Shown piece after piece: positions 60,626 through 64,000 of a stretch of 64,000 nt of DNA. Under the pieces are notes generated by a model. The model was not told where the DNA came from. It did no database searches and saw only the letters and a program-made list of their open reading frames with translations. Source of the stretch: Pseudozobellia thermophila (GTDB lineage: Bacteria; Bacteroidota; Bacteroidia; Flavobacteriales; Flavobacteriaceae); assembly GCF_900141855.1 (NCBI RefSeq), contig NZ_FQYU01000002.1:1085883-1149882 (forward strand), read 5' to 3'. Every line of letters starts with the position of its first letter. Position 1 is the first letter of the stretch. The translations under genes were made by a program, and so were the position numbers.

Positions 60626-63093
60626 TACAGCTTTTTGGCGTTCTTGACCCTCTGATCGGTAATAGCAATTTCGATTACCTCGTGCATGTCGGTCACATAA
60701 TGAAATTTCAGGCCTTTAAGATACTCTTTTTTTATTTCCAAGATATCTTTTTCGTTGTCTTTGCAAAGTATAATTTCCTTGATCTTTGCCCTTTTGGCCG
60801 CCAAGATCTTTTCTTTGATACCACCCACGGGAAGCACCTTGCCCCTTAGGGTTATTTCTCCTGTCATCGCCAGGCTCTTTTTCACTTTTCGCTGAGTAAA
60901 CAGCGACACCAGCGATGTCAACATGGTAATTCCGGCACTGGGCCCATCCTTGGGCGTGGCCCCTTCGGGCACGTGAATATGCACATTGTATTTTTCGAAT
61001 ACGCCCGGGTCTATGCCGAACCGATCGGCATTCGATTTGATGTACTCCATGGCAATGGTGGCCGATTCTTTCATCACCTTGCCCAAATTACCCGTAATAT
61101 TGAGGTTTCCCTTGCCTTTAGACAGTATCGACTCGATAAAAAGAATATCGCCGCCCACACTCGTCCAAGCCAGACCGGTTACGACCCCGGCCACATCGTT
61201 GTTCTCGTACTTGTCGCGCTCCATCCTTGGAGGCCCCAGCACCTTTTCGATCACGGCATTGGAAACCTTGACGTCGTATTCCTCTTCCGTAGCGATGTTG
61301 GTGGCCGCATAGCGCACCATTTTCGCGATCTGCTTTTCCAGGGCACGGACACCCGACTCGCGGGTATAGCCCTCAACGATTTTTTCCAGTTGCGGCTTCC
61401 CGATTTTCAGGTCCTTGGTCGTCAAGCCGTGTTCCTTGAGTTGCTTGGGCAGAAGGTGCCTTTTGGCGATTTCGACCTTTTCCTCTATGGTATACCCCGT
61501 AACATTGATGATCTCCATTCTATCCAGCAAGGCGGGCTGAATGGTCGACAGGTTGTTGGCAGTGGCTATGAACATTACCTTTGAAAGGTCATAGCCCATC
61601 TCCAGGAAGTTATCGTAGAACTCCGAATTCTGTTCGGGATCCAGTACTTCGAGCATGGCCGAAGAGGGGTCGCCCTGATGGCTGCTTGCCAGTTTATCGA
61701 TTTCGTCAAGAATAAAGACGGGATTCGAGGTACCGGCCTTTTTAATGCTTTGGATGATCCTTCCGGGCATGGCCCCTATATAGGTTTTTCGGTGGCCCCG
61801 GATTTCGGCCTCGTCGCGCAAACCGCCCAAGGACATACGTACATACTCCCTGCCCAAGGCCTCGGCAACCGATTTTCCCAAAGAGGTCTTACCTACGCCC
61901 GGAGGTCCGTACAAACATAGGATGGGCGACTTCATATCGTTGCGCAGTTTTAGAACCGCCAGGTATTCAATAATACGCTTTTTGACATCCTCAAGGCCAT
62001 AATGGTCGCGATCCAAAATACGCTGGGCCCGTTTTAGGTCGAACTTGTCCTTTGAATACTCGTTCCAGGGCAGGTCCAAAAACAGATCCAAGTAATTCCG
62101 CTGTATGGAGTATTCGGCCACCTGCGGATTCATGCGCTGCATTTTCGCCAGCTCCTTTTCAAAATGTTCCCCGACCTTCTTGCTCCATTTTTTCTCTTTG
62201 GCCTTCTCGCGCATCTCGGCCAATTCGTCATCATGGGAAACCCCGCCCAGCTCTTCTTGGATGGTCTTCATTTGCTGATGCAGGAAGTACTCGCGCTGTT
62301 GCTGGTCCAAGTCGCTCCTCACCTTCGATTGGATATCGTTTTTCAGCTCCAGTTTCTGAAGTTCGAGGTTCATGTATTTCAAGGTGGCCAGGGCGCGCTC
62401 GCGCAGGCTGTTTATTTCCAACAGCTCCTGTTTTTCCTTGACATCTAGGTTAAGGTTCGATGAAACGAAATTGATCAGAAAAGAATTGCTCTGGATGTTC
62501 TTGATGGCGAAGGAAGCCTCGCTCGGAATGTTCGGATTATCGCGAATAATTTTCAGGGCCAATTCTTTGATCGATTCGATAATCGCCAAGAACTCAGGCC
62601 CATGCTGATCTCCCCTTTCTTCGGCCACTTCGCGAACCGTGGCCGTCATATAAGGTTTTTCGGTAAGTACCTCGGCGATCTCAAAGCGTTTCTTTCCCTG
62701 TAGGATGACCGTGGTGTTTCCATCGGGCATCTTCAGCACGCGCAAAATTCGGGCAACGGTACCCAAAACGTTTATATCGTTCACCTTGGGGTTTTCCGTA
62801 GCCTCTTCCTTTTGGCTGACCACGCCCACTACCTTAGGGCCGTTATTGGCATCCTTTATCAGGTTGATACTTGTATCCCTTCCGGCGGTGATGGGAATTA
62901 CCACTCCCGGAAACAAGACCGTATTGCGCAAAGGCAATATCGGAAGGGTTTCCGGAAGTACCTCATTGTTCATCTCCTCCTCGTCCTCGGGGGACAGCAA
63001 TGGTATCAACTCGGCATCCTCATCGATCGCATGTAGCGACATATTGTCAAAATTTGAAAATTTAGAATCTCCCATAGTCTCTTTTACAGTCAT
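60625..63093 (-). CDS. lon: ATP-dependent endopeptidase La
   Basis: An 822-residue Lon protease. The N-terminal LON domain begins at [20 protein letters not shown]. The AAA+ module has Walker [21 protein letters not shown]. The proteolytic domain has the Ser-Lys pair: Ser in [20 protein letters not shown] and Lys in [20 protein letters not shown]. It degrades misfolded and regulatory proteins. The start at 63093 is the first ATG; the in-frame ATG six codons later ([14 protein letters not shown]) is closer to the usual start in Flavobacteriia. First gene of lon-cmk. Confidence 0.96.
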   Translation of the reverse strand: MTVKETMGDSKFSNFDNMSLHAIDEDAELIPLLSPEDEEEMNNEVLPETLPILPLRNTVLFPGVVIPITAGRDTSINLIKDANNGPKVVGVVSQKEEATENPKVNDINVLGTVARILRVLKMPDGNTTVILQGKKRFEIAEVLTEKPYMTATVREVAEERGDQHGPEFLAIIESIKELALKIIRDNPNIPSEASFAIKNIQSNSFLINFVSSNLNLDVKEKQELLEINSLRERALATLKYMNLELQKLELKNDIQSKVRSDLDQQQREYFLHQQMKTIQEELGGVSHDDELAEMREKAKEKKWSKKVGEHFEKELAKMQRMNPQVAEYSIQRNYLDLFLDLPWNEYSKDKFDLKRAQRILDRDHYGLEDVKKRIIEYLAVLKLRNDMKSPILCLYGPPGVGKTSLGKSVAEALGREYVRMSLGGLRDEAEIRGHRKTYIGAMPGRIIQSIKKAGTSNPVFILDEIDKLASSHQGDPSSAMLEVLDPEQNSEFYDNFLEMGYDLSKVMFIATANNLSTIQPALLDRMEIINVTGYTIEEKVEIAKRHLLPKQLKEHGLTTKDLKIGKPQLEKIVEGYTRESGVRALEKQIAKMVRYAATNIATEEEYDVKVSNAVIEKVLGPPRMERDKYENNDVAGVVTGLAWTSVGGDILFIESILSKGKGNLNITGNLGKVMKESATIAMEYIKSNADRFGIDPGVFEKYNVHIHVPEGATPKDGPSAGITMLTSLVSLFTQRKVKKSLAMTGEITLRGKVLPVGGIKEKILAAKRAKIKEIILCKDNEKDILEIKKEYLKGLKFHYVTDMHEVIEIAITDQRVKNAKKL

Positions 63094-63282
63094 TCTGTCA
63101 TTATCCGGACAGAAATCCTAAGTTGTTCTATTGTTTACTATCTGTTCAAAGCCCTGTCTTAAGGGGCCATTGGTGATTTATAGTATTTTTTTGCTTGAGG
63201 ATAACGACAATTGTTGTGCCAATCCCTAAAAATGTCATTCCCCTATTCGATATTTACTCCCGCCGACCCGTGCCCATAACAC

Positions 63283-63310
63283 AAAAAGGCCCTGCTAGCA
63301 GGGCCTTTTT
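63283..63310 (-). terminator. Terminator of the T9SS gene
   Basis: A perfect 28-bp inverted repeat (half-site AAAAAGGCCCTGCT) with a T-run at its minus-strand end. It lies about 20 bp past the stop of the T9SS-secreted protein, between it and lon. Confidence 0.88.
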
Positions 63311-63331
63311 AGTGGATATATGAGCGTATTC

Positions 63332-64000
63332 CTAAATTTTTATCAATCTTCTGCTATAAGACGACCCGTCCTCCAAAAACACGATAACGACATAGGTGGC
63401 CTTGACCAGGTTCGAAACATCCACACTTTCTACAACACGTTGAGAATCGCCTCGTATGTTTGTTATTTCCTTTACCTGCCTTCCCTGCATATCGTAAATG
63501 AGAATTTTTGAAACGGTATTTTTCGACGGACCGACCACTTGTACCTTATCGGATGTAGGATTGGGTGCAAGCCCGACCGTATCAAACTCCCTATTACCTG
63601 ACAAGTAATCCAATCGTTCGAACGAGGCCTTGAACGAAGTGTTCGGGGAGGAAGTCGTGCAACCGGCTATCTCCACCTCGGCCATATGCAGGATGCCGGT
63701 GCCCGAGAGCTGGATCCGCACATAACGTCCCTCGGTGTTCAAGGGTATCGACTCCTGGGGCCCGGCCTGACCGGAAAAATAATAGCTCTCAACCTCCCCG
63801 TCCGACAGTAGATCCCCCAGGCCAGACCCATCGGGGAACGGTGTCGGAGATACAAGTACGTAAAAATTGCGAAGACGGTAAGCGAAGTTCTCGGAACGGT
63901 TGTAAACATCAAGTACCCCCAACGTATGAAGGCTTCCCAGGTCCACCTGCCACCATGGGGACTCCTCTTCCAAGGTATGCTGCAGGTCGGTCTGAGCATC
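63332..64000 (-). CDS. T9SS-secreted protein with F5/8-type C (discoidin) domain, 5' end outside the window
   Basis: The frame is open to the right edge (DAQTDLQHT before the TTG at 63973), so this is only the last 222 codons. An F5/8-type C carbohydrate-binding domain is seen, with SPWWQVDLGSLHTLGVLDVY and GRYVRIQLSGTGILHMAEVE. A C-terminal type IX sorting domain (Por_Secre_tail) follows, with VGLAPNPTSDKVQVVG then ILIYDMQGRQVKEITNI and a final SRRLIKI. It is exported across the outer membrane by T9SS and may bind glycans. The catalytic part, if any, lies outside. Confidence 0.92.
   Translation of the reverse strand, partial: DAQTDLQHTLEEESPWWQVDLGSLHTLGVLDVYNRSENFAYRLRNFYVLVSPTPFPDGSGLGDLLSDGEVESYYFSGQAGPQESIPLNTEGRYVRIQLSGTGILHMAEVEIAGCTTSSPNTSFKASFERLDYLSGNREFDTVGLAPNPTSDKVQVVGPSKNTVSKILIYDMQGRQVKEITNIRGDSQRVVESVDVSNLVKATYVVIVFLEDGSSYSRRLIKI

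Noticed and set aside
1..64000. CRISPR arrays, prophage, defence systems, rRNA genes
   Set aside because: No regular repeat-spacer units, integrases, phage structural genes, restriction genes or rRNA signatures were seen.

Overview
The window comes from a marine-type Flavobacteriaceae bacterium (phylum Bacteroidota), close in flavour to Zobellia, Maribacter or Arenibacter; the genus cannot be fixed from this stretch. The evidence is a SusC/SusD pair at the left edge, a type IX secretion (T9SS) C-terminal sorting domain at the right edge, small families typical of Flavobacteriia (DUF3822, TM220, DUF4126), and promoters of the Bacteroidota form TTTG-N19-TAnnTTTG. Most of it is ordinary chromosomal core. 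One short accessory or decayed zone lies at about 4.6-8.1 kb.

Layout. 1-4.5 kb: 3' part of a susC gene and a complete susD, the outer-membrane glycan uptake pair of a polysaccharide utilization locus. 4.6-8.1 kb: a gene-poor stretch, a DUF1330 pseudogene that can be read back through several frameshifts, a small leftward cluster headed by a Crp/Fnr regulator, an IS3-family transposase fragment and a 32-bp perfect palindrome. 8.1-8.4 kb: tRNA-Pro and tRNA-Ser. 8.5-21.6 kb: PgpH-like HD phosphohydrolase, thiolase, an NlpC/P60 protein lacking its catalytic Cys, a TPR protein, gyrA, clpC, an unknown gene and nnr. 21.6-26.5 kb: thrABC, preceded by a textbook promoter and an unlisted 30-residue leader peptide rich in Thr. 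26.6-33.7 kb: Xaa-Pro peptidase, gcvT-glsA-SDR, a flavodoxin-fold oxidoreductase, pterin dehydratase, YebC and a PlsC-type acyltransferase. 33.8-36.4 kb: a kdnB homologue, a HAD phosphatase and kdsB, a lipopolysaccharide Kdo-modification group. 36.5-43.1 kb: DUF4126, a RecD-like helicase, an anchored protein, DUF3822, rsmD, RNase P RNA and dnaX. 43.1-49.9 kb: a complete eboA-F operon plus a TM220 gene, with no metabolite-synthesis genes beside it. 50.0-63.1 kb: miaE, pdxH-sixA-ppk1, pyrR-pyrB-(STAS-like)-DUF3291-rnz, rpsA, a Kbp-like LysM protein and lon-cmk. 63.3-64 kb: the 3' end of a T9SS-secreted F5/8-type C (discoidin) protein.

How the genes work together. thrABC make threonine from aspartate, and the leader suggests translation-coupled control by threonyl-tRNA supply. 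The six Ebo proteins form a known metabolite-traffic system whose cargo here is unknown. kdsB activates Kdo with CMP, and the KdnB homologue points to oxidation at C8, the first step to 8-amino-Kdo in Shewanella. The pyrR operon couples pyrimidine synthesis to tRNA 3' processing by co-transcription.

The observations most worth following are the thr leader peptide, the orphan ebo operon, the kdnB-kdsB group without kdnA, the Cys-less NlpC/P60 protein, and the DUF1330 pseudogene. All calls were made by reading sequence and recalling families; no searches were run.
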